Shown in pieces: positions 8,901 through 16,247 of a DNA stretch of 35,532 bases. The notes beneath the pieces were generated by a model that was not told the DNA's origin, ran no database searches, and saw only the letters and a list, made by a program, of their open reading frames with translations. The stretch comes from Treponema sp. (lineage in GTDB: Bacteria; Spirochaetota; Spirochaetia; Treponematales; Treponemataceae), in the NCBI GenBank assembly GCA_022640795.1, contig JALCCK010000026.1:1-35532 (forward strand). The letters run 5' to 3'. Position numbers and translations under genes: made by a program. Every line of letters starts with the position of its first letter. Position 1 is the first letter of the stretch.

Positions 8901-9346
8901 TCGCTTCTGTTTCCGCGGACAGCGATGCGCATGATAGGCATAGAATCGGAATCCATCTTGAAAATACTGGGCGAAGATGCATCATCGGGAAGATTGTCCG
9001 AAACCCTGTCCAGCTTGTCCCGCACATCGTTCGTAACAACGTCAAGATCCGTTCCGTAATTAAACTCAAGACTGATTCTGCTCGATCCTTCTGAAGACGT
9101 CGAGGTCATTTCTTTCAGTCCGCTGACACTGACCAGACTGCTTTCCAGAACTTTTGTTACGGTACTTTCAACCGATTCAGGTCCGGCATTGGTATACGTT
9201 GTCGAAACCATAATTCTCGGCATATCAACATCAGGAAAAAGACTGATTGCAACATTCTGCAAGGTAAACAGTCCCATAACGCCAAGCAGTACGAAGACAA
9301 TAAGCGTCAGTACCGGATGCTGCAGTGTTTTCTGTGAAATACTCAT
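5963..9346 (-). CDS. RND-family efflux pump, inner-membrane transporter
   Basis: Proton-driven exporter of the AcrB/MexB/CusA superfamily and inner-membrane part of a tripartite pump. The 1,127 residues show the usual plan: TM1 at about 10-30, a large periplasmic loop starting with the family signature LFPDVDMP, TM2-6 from about 337, a second periplasmic loop, and TM8-12 ending near 1030. In TM4, GMIVDASIVMIENI keeps one Asp (D399) where AcrB has two; CusA-like pumps also have one. A 96-residue cytoplasmic tail follows, rich in Ala, Lys and Glu (about 1071-1118) and probably helical; ordinary RND pumps lack such a tail. The ribosome box is AAGG, 9 nt before the ATG. Substrates cannot be told from sequence; drug-type efflux is likelier than metal because metal-binding Met clusters are not evident. 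Confidence 0.93.
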   Translation of the reverse strand: MSISQKTLQHPVLTLIVFVLLGVMGLFTLQNVAISLFPDVDMPRIMVSTTYTNAGPESVESTVTKVLESSLVSVSGLKEMTSTSSEGSSRISLEFNYGTDLDVVTNDVRDKLDRVSDNLPDDASSPSIFKMDSDSMPIMRIAVRGNRSDDDLKQIADDNIVDVLEQAAGVAEASSSGGRDKIVRVELSQNRLQAYDLTLTDVYSALSKENLELGGGKISEGKKNYIIRTTGQYPDVPEINNTVIETVNGYDVKLSDIGRAFMGYEDKSSEVYINGEPGVYVAVTKQSGKNSVTVANAVYKKINEIQETLPSDVSLEIISDDTTSIRDTINTLVTSAYQGLLLAIVILFIFLQNFKSTIIIGISIPLSIIITLLCMNFAGITLNMMTLTGLILGVGMIVDASIVMIENIHVYRTRGAKPKVAAVLGSQEMMMSVISGNLTTICVFVPFLFFINDLEMMGQMFKGIIFTVVIALISSLFVAIFLVPVLAGVFLPLTNRKEHPVHNLFLKKLYDTLEAGMNKITAVYRRILKAALDNRAVTTIIVVSALVVAVAFIPTMRINMMPSGQDDSVTLNVTMPTGTKLSETTAVLKQFEKIVQDEIKGYTYLITSIGTGSRGYGTSATYKGSISIRLPDAADQIDNSDTIKQKLRAHFNDFADAEFDFDAGRAGQMTGDDLDIAIRSSDLDAAMDVASKVKTVMENIPDIGEVSVDTEKGLPQVEIVIDRQRAYSFGVDVETVAKEINYAIDGVTATTYRENGDDYDVDVMYQPSDRAKMADLENIYVQGSDGMVSVANFAQVRKGLGPVTIGRDNQARIVNVTANIISETNANVVEGEIKKGIANSFVVPDGVTVSYEGSWKDIQDQSHVYLLIIAMAIILVFGVMAATYESFKAPLINLTTIPFLIIGVVFLYKIIGQPLSMMSMVGLIMLVGIVVNNGIILVDYTNLLVDRGMKKKEACLEAGVSRLRPVLMTTLTTILGMLPMSFATEGSAAMVQPISLAVIGGLTSSTFITLLFIPVLYSLVMHEKKSAAGTLRIDVKPELPEESSGETAAEKKRLRDRIEQKDVIAAANDAEEKENGEKAVRRAEKAAEKAERAALKAQKSAEKASKKAKKVQKALKNDAGGGEKDDV

Positions 9347-9357
9347 TTATTTTACCT

Positions 9358-10302
9358 TCATTCGGAAGCGGCTTCAGAATTTGCCGCCGCGGCTGCAGAG
9401 ATGTCATTAACAGCAGAACCGTCGCTCAGGACCATCATACCTTCGACGACAACCTTGTCACCCGGATCTATCCCCGTTACAACTTGTGTAATTCCATCAA
9501 CCGCCTTACCCAGCGTAAGCTCGCGCTGTTCGACCGTACTGTCGTTCTTTACGACAAAAGCAACCTGCTTTCCGTCCTTCGTTACGATTGAATCGGCAGG
9601 AATCGTAACACAACCGGTATAGTCGACCGTATATAATACGACTTTTGCAAACATACCGGCATTAATACGGGCATCTTTTTTATCGAAGGTAAGAATTACC
9701 TCCTTTGTCCGTGACGATGCATCGACAACCGGAGAAACACGACTCACCGTCGCAGTAAAAACGACAGACGGATAGGCTTCAAGTGAAATATCGGCCTTCA
9801 GTCCGGTTTTCAGCAATGCAACATACCGTTCTGGAATATCAGCCGTTACCTGCAGATTGTCTATATCGCCGATAGTTGTAATGGAACTGCTTGTCGTTAC
9901 CGTCTCGCCTTTTTTCAGCGGAGTAGAAACGATACTGCCGCTTATCGGCGCATAAACAGGACTCAGTGCATATTTACTACCCGGTTCGGAGGGATCAACA
10001 CGGGCAATTATCTCACCCTTCTTTACCGGAGACCCCAGAGAAACATAAATATCTTCAATCTTTCCTCCCATATCAGGAAACACTTCAATAGAACTCTGGG
10101 CTTCTACCTCTCCATTCGTTGACACATAATCGTGCAGCGTTGTCTCGGCGGCAACCTGCGTTTTGACGGAAAACGTCGTTTTAGCAGTCAGCTGAGAACG
10201 ACCGCGAGTAGTATTCTTTGCACTATTTATCGCGTAGAAAACAACTGCTATAGCTGCTATAATCACAAGAACTGCGATTATAGCGGATTTTTTTATTTTC
10301 AT
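9358..10302 (-). CDS. RND efflux membrane fusion protein (adaptor), hairpin-less type
   Basis: Periplasmic adaptor linking the pump to the outer-membrane channel. ATG at 10302 is chosen because AGGAG lies 7 nt upstream; a longer frame to 10347 overlaps the previous gene without reason. The 314 residues begin with a membrane anchor (about 5-24). They then show two lipoyl half-motifs (GGKIEDIYVSLGSPVKKGE at 79-97 and APISGSIVS at 118-126), a beta-barrel and a membrane-proximal domain. Only about 15 residues separate the lipoyl halves, so the long alpha-helical hairpin of AcrA or MexA is absent, as in BesA of Borrelia. It starts 16 bp after the TolC-like gene and is followed 11 bp later by the pump. 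Confidence 0.92.
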   Translation of the reverse strand: MKIKKSAIIAVLVIIAAIAVVFYAINSAKNTTRGRSQLTAKTTFSVKTQVAAETTLHDYVSTNGEVEAQSSIEVFPDMGGKIEDIYVSLGSPVKKGEIIARVDPSEPGSKYALSPVYAPISGSIVSTPLKKGETVTTSSSITTIGDIDNLQVTADIPERYVALLKTGLKADISLEAYPSVVFTATVSRVSPVVDASSRTKEVILTFDKKDARINAGMFAKVVLYTVDYTGCVTIPADSIVTKDGKQVAFVVKNDSTVEQRELTLGKAVDGITQVVTGIDPGDKVVVEGMMVLSDGSAVNDISAAAAANSEAASE

Positions 10303-10318
10303 GATTAAACTCCTCGTT

Positions 10319-11632
10319 TTATTTTCCCAGCGTTCCAAACGGAACACCTGTTACATTTTCAAGATCAAGTATGGCGGTAATTAACGTGTATAACTCTGAC
10401 TGCAGGCTTACCTGTGCGGAAAGCAGCGAATCGGAAGCATCCTGCAGAGAAAGCAGATCCGTTTTGCCGTGATTGTACGCTTCCTCTGTCATATCGTAGG
10501 ATTTCCGGGCAAGTTCAACATTTGCCTGCAGAGATTTTACGGAAGAACGGGCCTGATTTATCTGACGCAGATAACTTTCGGTTTCAATTTTGACCGTCGT
10601 TTTTTCATTTTCAAGTTCAAGTTCAAGCGATTTTACGTTATCCTTGCTGCCCGCAACGGTATCGCTCTCCGACGACCACGGAAGATATCCGCCGAGAGGA
10701 ATAGAAACAGAAACGGATAAATCTCCTTCATCAGTGGAAGAAGAACTTCCATCCGTAACCGTCGGTTCGTACGTCCATGCTAAACTGACGGAAGGGCCGA
10801 ATGCGCTCATGCGTGAAGCCGCAAGATCATTTTTCGCAATCTCAAGATTCTTTTCTGCGGCTTTAACAGAAAGCGATTGGGAAACAATGCCGTCAGATGA
10901 AAGCTGATTTATTGCTGCCGCTTTTTCAAGGGACCCGTTCAACGTTATCTCGTCCGGCTGAGGAATTCCGAGCAGCTGTTTAAACGACGCCATATCGTTT
11001 TGCCAGGTTACTTCAGCAGACTCGAGCGTGGGTTTTAACTCTTCATACGATACCTGAGAACTCAGTACGTCAAGCTGTGAAACAGACCCCTGTTTATATT
11101 TGGAAAGATTCGTTTCATACTGTGCTTTGGCGGTTTCCAGATTACGCTGCTGCAGTACGATATTTTCTTTTTCATATAAAAGTCCGTAAAAAGAGGACCT
11201 GACGGAAAGCTCTACCGACCGGGCTGCAGCATCATATGAAATAAGACCTGATTCATAATCAAGCGTTGCGCTTTTCATTGTGGTAAAAAGAGACGGAGAA
11301 AAAGAAAAACTGACCCCGGCTTTAACATAGGAAGAATAGTCAGAACCATAATCAGTTCTATCATTCGGGCTCGATGCACCGGCAGAGACCGAAATGCTGG
11401 GACTGATGCTGTTCCACGAATGATCTTTTTCCCGTTTTACCGTCGTAACAGAAATGCGACTTTGTTTTAAACTTATATTGTTTTCGATTGCCAGCTCAAC
11501 CGCCTGCTCAACCGTAAAATTCTGAGAGGTAGACGACTTAACATCATCTGCCTGCTGTTCAGAAAAACTGTTCTCAATGCAGAATAAAAGCATAACAACA
11601 GTCGGCAGATAAAATTTAAGCTTCTTATACAT
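10319..11632 (-). CDS. TolC-like outer-membrane efflux protein
   Basis: Outer-membrane channel of the tripartite efflux system. The 437 residues start with a signal peptide (about 1-24, MYKKLKFYLPTVVMLLFCI, then a cut near NSFS). Two repeated halves of the OEP family follow, rich in long amphipathic helices; FTVEQAVELAIENNISLKQS opens the first. AGGAG stands 6 nt before the ATG and a clear promoter lies at 11665-11693. It is the first gene of the four-gene operon with the adaptor, the pump and the PII-like gene. Like the Borrelia BesC channel it must dock an adaptor without a hairpin. Confidence 0.92.
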   Translation of the reverse strand: MYKKLKFYLPTVVMLLFCIENSFSEQQADDVKSSTSQNFTVEQAVELAIENNISLKQSRISVTTVKREKDHSWNSISPSISVSAGASSPNDRTDYGSDYSSYVKAGVSFSFSPSLFTTMKSATLDYESGLISYDAAARSVELSVRSSFYGLLYEKENIVLQQRNLETAKAQYETNLSKYKQGSVSQLDVLSSQVSYEELKPTLESAEVTWQNDMASFKQLLGIPQPDEITLNGSLEKAAAINQLSSDGIVSQSLSVKAAEKNLEIAKNDLAASRMSAFGPSVSLAWTYEPTVTDGSSSSTDEGDLSVSVSIPLGGYLPWSSESDTVAGSKDNVKSLELELENEKTTVKIETESYLRQINQARSSVKSLQANVELARKSYDMTEEAYNHGKTDLLSLQDASDSLLSAQVSLQSELYTLITAILDLENVTGVPFGTLGK

Positions 11633-11664
11633 TTAGATCTCCTATTATATCTTATACCTTACGT

Positions 11665-11693
11665 ACTATACTACTTTATCATTTCTGCGGCAA
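11665..11693 (-). promoter_or_regulatory. Efflux operon promoter
   Basis: On the minus strand TTGCCG (11693-11688), a 17-bp spacer and TATAGT (11670-11665) form a good sigma-70 promoter about 33 bp before the TolC-like start. No adjacent repressor gene and no clear operator palindrome is seen, so control of the operon is unknown. Confidence 0.6.
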
Positions 11694-11788
11694 AAAAATT
11701 ACGTTATTTTCCACCAAATAACAACTTTTTCATTTCTTAAATTCCATATAAAATAATTTTATAACAAAACTGTCTATCATTTCGACAA

Positions 11789-11817
11789 TTGCTATCATCC
11801 TTTTTTTCTGTTATTGT
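11789..11817 (+). promoter_or_regulatory. Candidate relA promoter
   Basis: TTGCTA (11789-11794), a 17-bp spacer and TATTGT (11812-11817) with an upstream TG (extended -10 TGTTATTGT). The predicted start near 11824 falls at the ribosome box GGAG, so the leader would be very short. The rest of the 200-bp relA-tolC gap is AT-rich with no other feature seen. Confidence 0.4.
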
Positions 11818-11833
11818 ACAGAAGGAGATTATC

Positions 11834-13663
11834 ATGAATGAAGAAATCTCATTGAATACGACAGAAACAGATCCGCAGGTTCTTATTCAATCGTTTTTTC
11901 ATGCCTTCCCTGATTATGCGGGAGAAGACAGAAAACGAATAACGGCAGCATGGCAGTTCTTGTATGAAAAAACCAGAACACGGAAACGCAGCTGCGGCAG
12001 GCCGTATTATCTTCATCCGATGCGGGTAGCCTGCCTTCTGGCAGAAAGCCGGCTGGATACCGATACCATCATTGCAGGATTCTTTCACAGTATACTCGGT
12101 CTTGAAAATATAACCGAACAGGAAGTAATAGAAAAATTCGGGGAAGATATCTGCAAAATTATCCGCGGAACAACGAAAATAACAAATCTTCATATAAAAA
12201 ATACGACACTCCAGCAGGCAGATTCCATCCGTAAAATGCTGTTCGCCATGGTCGATGATGTACGCATCATACTGGTAAAACTGGCCGACCGGCTCGACCG
12301 GATGCGGAACATTACCAGTGTTGAAGAAAAAGCGCAGCGGGCCATAGCTGCCGAAGTCATAGATATATGGGCACCACTGGCCGACCGGCTCGGTATGCAG
12401 TCGGTAAAAAGCGAAATGGAAGATTTGAGCCTCAAATATGCGAATCCTGCAGTCTTTCAGCAAATAAAGGCAATCGTCGCTCAAAAAAAAGGAGAACGGG
12501 CAGAATATCTGGATAAAGCAGTACAAACTATCTACAAAGCAGCAGAGAAAGCCGGTATAGAAATTACCATCACAAGCCGGGCCAAGCATTTTTATTCTAT
12601 TTATCAGAAAATGCGGAAACGCAATAAAGGAGCTGACGAACTGTTCGATCTGCTTGCATTGCGGATCATCTGCAATACGGAAACAGAATGCTATACGCTC
12701 GTCGGAATCGTTCACGGCCAGTGGAAACCGATGGACGGCAGATTCAAGGACTATATAGCCATGCCGAAAGCGAACGGGTACCAGTCACTTCACACAACCG
12801 TAATCTGCGAAGGCAAGCCGCTTGAAATACAAATCCGTACCAGAGATATGCATAACGTTGCGGAACACGGTGTCGCAAGCCACTGGCTGTACAAGAAAGG
12901 AACGAACCACGACATGGTAAAGGTCGAAAATCTTTCTATCTTTAATCAGCTGAAAGAACTCCGTACCGAACATATAAACGACGAAACTTTTTTCAACGAA
13001 CTCAAAAACGATCTCCTCGGTGATGAAATATTCGTATTTACACCGAAAGGAGACGTCGTCCAGCTGCCGGCAGGATCGACAGCCATAGATTTTGCCTATC
13101 ATATTCATTCCGCTATCGGCGAAAAAATTGTCGGTGCGAAAGCCGACGGAAAAATCATTCCGCTGTCGACACCGCTGAAAAACACGCAGATAATAGGCAT
13201 TCTCACTAACCCGCAGGCACATCCGACTGAAAACCAGCTGACATGGGTAAAAACCTCGAAAGCGAAACAGAAAATAAAGGCATGGCTTACCGCAAACGAC
13301 GAAACATTTGTTGATAAAAACGCACTTGCCAAAGCGGAAGCTGAAAACGCTGCAAATACCGTATATTCGCAGCAGAAAGCTGCAGAACGCAAAAAACGGG
13401 TACGAAACGGAGCTCCGGCTGCAGGACGCGAAACCGGTAAAATACGTATCGGAAATACAACGAATTTCATTGTCACACTCGCTAAATGCTGTAATCCGAA
13501 ATTCGGCGATCCCATCGTCGGCTATGTATCCAGGAACAGAGGACTTACCGTTCATCGCGCTGATTGTCTCACGTTTCAGCGTATACCGAATATTGAAAAC
13601 AGAACCATCGAAGTAATGTGGGATACGGAAGACGACAAGAATAAAGACAGAAAAAAACATTAG
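11834..13663 (+). CDS. relA: (p)ppGpp synthetase of the Rel family, hydrolase site degenerate, no ACT domain
   Basis: Makes the stringent alarmone from ATP and GTP/GDP. ATG at 11834 has AAGGAG 7 nt upstream. The 609 residues show an HD-type hydrolase domain (about 40-200), synthetase domain (250-350; SRAKHFYSIYQKM, GYQSLHTT), TGS domain (397-460), a charged linker and the CC motif (CC552-553), then stop. The ACT domain of typical 700-750-residue Rel proteins is missing. In the hydrolase site HDxxED is changed to HSILGL (His85, Ser86, Gly89, Leu90), and LADRLHN is LADRLDR (Asp155, Arg156). Hydrolase activity is therefore very unlikely. The synthetase loop is RFKD (303-306), the RxKD form found in bifunctional enzymes. 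A separate hydrolase must exist elsewhere. The sugar-sensor operon starts 44 bp downstream. Confidence 0.93.
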   Translation: MNEEISLNTTETDPQVLIQSFFHAFPDYAGEDRKRITAAWQFLYEKTRTRKRSCGRPYYLHPMRVACLLAESRLDTDTIIAGFFHSILGLENITEQEVIEKFGEDICKIIRGTTKITNLHIKNTTLQQADSIRKMLFAMVDDVRIILVKLADRLDRMRNITSVEEKAQRAIAAEVIDIWAPLADRLGMQSVKSEMEDLSLKYANPAVFQQIKAIVAQKKGERAEYLDKAVQTIYKAAEKAGIEITITSRAKHFYSIYQKMRKRNKGADELFDLLALRIICNTETECYTLVGIVHGQWKPMDGRFKDYIAMPKANGYQSLHTTVICEGKPLEIQIRTRDMHNVAEHGVASHWLYKKGTNHDMVKVENLSIFNQLKELRTEHINDETFFNELKNDLLGDEIFVFTPKGDVVQLPAGSTAIDFAYHIHSAIGEKIVGAKADGKIIPLSTPLKNTQIIGILTNPQAHPTENQLTWVKTSKAKQKIKAWLTANDETFVDKNALAKAEAENAANTVYSQQKAAERKKRVRNGAPAAGRETGKIRIGNTTNFIVTLAKCCNPKFGDPIVGYVSRNRGLTVHRADCLTFQRIPNIENRTIEVMWDTEDDKNKDRKKH

Positions 13664-13691
13664 ACGCCGCATAACCGCCGGCAGAAAATCA

Positions 13692-13700
13692 TGCTATACT
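13692..13700 (+). promoter_or_regulatory. Extended -10 box before the sensor operon
   Basis: TGCTATACT is an extended -10 that ends 7 nt before the ATG at 13708. A transcript would start at or next to the start codon. GGAAG lies between, so translation from a longer relA read-through mRNA is also possible. No good -35 is visible. Confidence 0.4.
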
Positions 13701-13707
13701 GGAAGAC

Positions 13708-14694
13708 ATGGAAACACCACGACGGCGATACCCGAAATTTCTTCTGCCGGTTCTTCTTGTATTGCTTTGTCTCTGCATTACGGCGATAGTCGTCATATCA
13801 GCATGGCTGAAAGTCGATACGAAGGAAACGGCAGAAGCATATCTTGCCAATGGAAAAAAATACCACATTATCGTAACCGGATCCTCGGAGAATGAGTCGT
13901 TTCTGAAGCAGGTCTACAAAGGCGCATCTCAGGTCAGCGATTCATATGACGCGGTTGTCGAACTCGCCGTACCGGAATCGCAGGCGGAAGATGTCTCTCT
14001 CCAGTCACAGCTCGACTACTGTTCATTCGCAGGATGCGACGGCGTAATTGCATATATTAACAGTGAAAAAACAACTATTGTTCCGCCGGAAACTGATGCG
14101 GGAAAAGTGATTCCGCTTATTACCGTCGGCCACTACTCTCCTCTCATTCCGCAGTTATCGTTTATCGGTACAAATTATTCAGAACTCGGCATTACACTAT
14201 CGAGGTTGATCCTTTCCTATCTGAAAAATGAGCGGTCGTTATTAATCGTGAATACGAACAACAGAAACGATCCGAATTATAGTATTTTGATGAATACGCT
14301 TACCAACACAATGGCAAATAGTCCCCGGATTATCACAGAAATGCTTAATTACAATTCCGGAGGGGACCTATCTATAGAAGATATTATACGAAAAAAACTG
14401 ACCGGCAGCGATTCCGTGGATCTTATCGTCTGTCTGAAAGAAGACGATACCATACGGGTTGCCCAAACAGTAACCGATTTAAATAAAGTCGGAGAAATAA
14501 AAATACTGGGATTTGGAGAAAGCCCCGAAGCTTTACAGTACTATAATAAAGGAATAATAACCTGCATGCTTTCGCAGAATCTGGTAAAGATCGGTGAAAC
14601 CGCCATGAAAGAAATGTTCGAATATAAAAACAACGGATCGGCGAACAGTTTTATAACGGCCGACGTCCAGATACTGCCGGAGGAACGGAAATGA
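13708..14694 (+). CDS. Membrane-anchored periplasmic sugar-binding sensor (XylFII-like)
   Basis: The 328 residues have a basic start, one uncleaved-looking membrane segment (about 11-33), then a periplasmic-binding-protein fold of the LacI/ribose type: HIIVTGSSENESFLKQVYKG near 53-72, CDGVIAYI near 111-118, SFIGTNYSELGI near 151-162 and a closing sheet with ILGFGESPEAL. There is no lipobox Cys, so it is anchored by its N-terminus. Anchored binding proteins next to LytS-type kinases act as ligand sensors in the XylFII-LytS-YesN systems of clostridia; the same order here supports that role. The ligand is unknown but the downstream transporter suggests a monosaccharide. It overlaps the kinase gene by 4 bp (ATGA). 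Confidence 0.75.
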   Translation: METPRRRYPKFLLPVLLVLLCLCITAIVVISAWLKVDTKETAEAYLANGKKYHIIVTGSSENESFLKQVYKGASQVSDSYDAVVELAVPESQAEDVSLQSQLDYCSFAGCDGVIAYINSEKTTIVPPETDAGKVIPLITVGHYSPLIPQLSFIGTNYSELGITLSRLILSYLKNERSLLIVNTNNRNDPNYSILMNTLTNTMANSPRIITEMLNYNSGGDLSIEDIIRKKLTGSDSVDLIVCLKEDDTIRVAQTVTDLNKVGEIKILGFGESPEALQYYNKGIITCMLSQNLVKIGETAMKEMFEYKNNGSANSFITADVQILPEERK

Positions 14695-16247
14695 CAGGTA
14701 TCGGCTTACGGCAGCTGAAAGAAAAATTTACCGCAGCGGTAAATGACATGAGCATTCGCCGGCGGATAATGATGACCGTTCTGTTCGCCTTTATCGTCAT
14801 AGGAATTCTGGTTATCACCATCGTCCGGCTCAATAAAAATACCATGGATTCTATCGGGAGTTCTTTTCAAACAAATACGAATCTGGACAATTTTTCAACA
14901 CTGCTCTCGCAGACAGAAACGGCAATGGAAACATATATACATTATAGAAGTTTTGAAAGTATCGATTTGTACTATCAATACCGGGATAAAGCCGAATCGG
15001 CTGATATTCCGCTTTCGATACTGCCTTCGGCGGATACTGTTTACCAGAAAGAATATGTAGTTTCCCGGCTTGCAGGGTCTTTCATACGCTGTACGGAAAA
15101 CACAGTAAACGCCCGCCGGGCAAATAACCTGATAGCGGCAGACAGATTGTACAGTAAAACGCTGCAGTGCTATGCCCTGCTCAAAAAAGAAATATCCGAA
15201 CTCAATATGCTCTATTCAAAACGAAACGCACTATATTATAACAGAACCACAGCGGCGATTTCTACGATAACCAGAATTTGCTATATAATTATCATGCTTA
15301 TATTCTGTCTGTGTTTCATGCTGGTTTACCTTATCATAAGTACCATAACACAGCCGCTCACGGACATTTCGACGGTTGCACACCAGCTTGCAGAACGCAA
15401 TTTCGATGTACCGCTTTTCAATCGTACGACGCATGATGAAATCGGCAATATCTGCCAGGCCTTCGACCGCATGATAATCAGTATCCGGGAGTATATCGAC
15501 ACTATCTGGGAAAAAGCCATCAAGGAAAACGAACTGTATGAAAAAGAACTGGAAATGAAAGCATTGTATACGGACGCACAGCTCCGTTCATTACAAAACC
15601 AGATAAATCCGCATTTTCTGTTCAATACGCTGAATACCGGCGCACAGCTGGCAATGATGGAAGATGCCGACAAGACCTGTTATTTTCTGGAGCAGACTTC
15701 CGATTTTTTCAGATACAATATACAGCAGGCAGGCCGCGATTCCACCATCGAAGCAGAACTGGGGATGGTAGACAATTTTATGTACATTATGCAGGTCAGA
15801 TTCGGAGAACGGTACGAATTCATCAAAGACATACCTGACGTTCCGTGTTCTGCAAGAATTCCGGGAATGATTTTCCAGCCGATCGTGGAAAACTGCATAA
15901 AACACGGATTGAAAAACAGACAGCAGGGTGGAAAAATAATCATAAAACTGGAACGACAAACGGATTTCATACTTGTCAGTATTTCCGATAACGGGTGCGG
16001 ATTTCCTCAGGAAGTAAAAGCCGGAATATTTGCAATGGCCGATGCGGACTCCGGAATACTGCTGCAGGCAGCTGAAAAAGATACAGTACAGGATTCCGGA
16101 ACGTCAGAAAGAATTCACACAGGTACCGGTCTTATCAATGTGATTTCACGACTCAGGTTGTTCTACCACCGGAATGATGTTTTCGATATTTCAACGGGCC
16201 CTGACGGACAGGGAACGACATTTATAATAAGGATACCGTATGTATAA
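14691..16247 (+). CDS. LytS/YesM-type sensor histidine kinase
   Basis: The 518 residues run as: TM1 (about 26-46), periplasmic helical region (47-193), TM2 (194-218), HAMP (219-270), His_kinase domain with LQNQINPHFLFNTL (phosphoacceptor His308), and HATPase with NCIKHGL (N box), ISDNGCGF (G1 box) and GTGLINVISRLRL. The order is characteristic of YesM/LytS kinases that pair with YesN-type regulators. ATG at 14691 overlaps the stop of the binding-protein gene and has GGAGG upstream. It probably senses sugar through contact with the anchored binding protein in the membrane (inferred from XylFII-LytS), and passes phosphate to the next gene product, with which it overlaps by 8 bp. Confidence 0.93.
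   Translation: MTGIGLRQLKEKFTAAVNDMSIRRRIMMTVLFAFIVIGILVITIVRLNKNTMDSIGSSFQTNTNLDNFSTLLSQTETAMETYIHYRSFESIDLYYQYRDKAESADIPLSILPSADTVYQKEYVVSRLAGSFIRCTENTVNARRANNLIAADRLYSKTLQCYALLKKEISELNMLYSKRNALYYNRTTAAISTITRICYIIIMLIFCLCFMLVYLIISTITQPLTDISTVAHQLAERNFDVPLFNRTTHDEIGNICQAFDRMIISIREYIDTIWEKAIKENELYEKELEMKALYTDAQLRSLQNQINPHFLFNTLNTGAQLAMMEDADKTCYFLEQTSDFFRYNIQQAGRDSTIEAELGMVDNFMYIMQVRFGERYEFIKDIPDVPCSARIPGMIFQPIVENCIKHGLKNRQQGGKIIIKLERQTDFILVSISDNGCGFPQEVKAGIFAMADADSGILLQAAEKDTVQDSGTSERIHTGTGLINVISRLRLFYHRNDVFDISTGPDGQGTTFIIRIPYV

Noticed and set aside
11849..12715. 288-residue minus-strand frame inside relA
   Set aside because: It is antisense to a strongly conserved gene, rich in Cys and Phe, without a start signal or family match.
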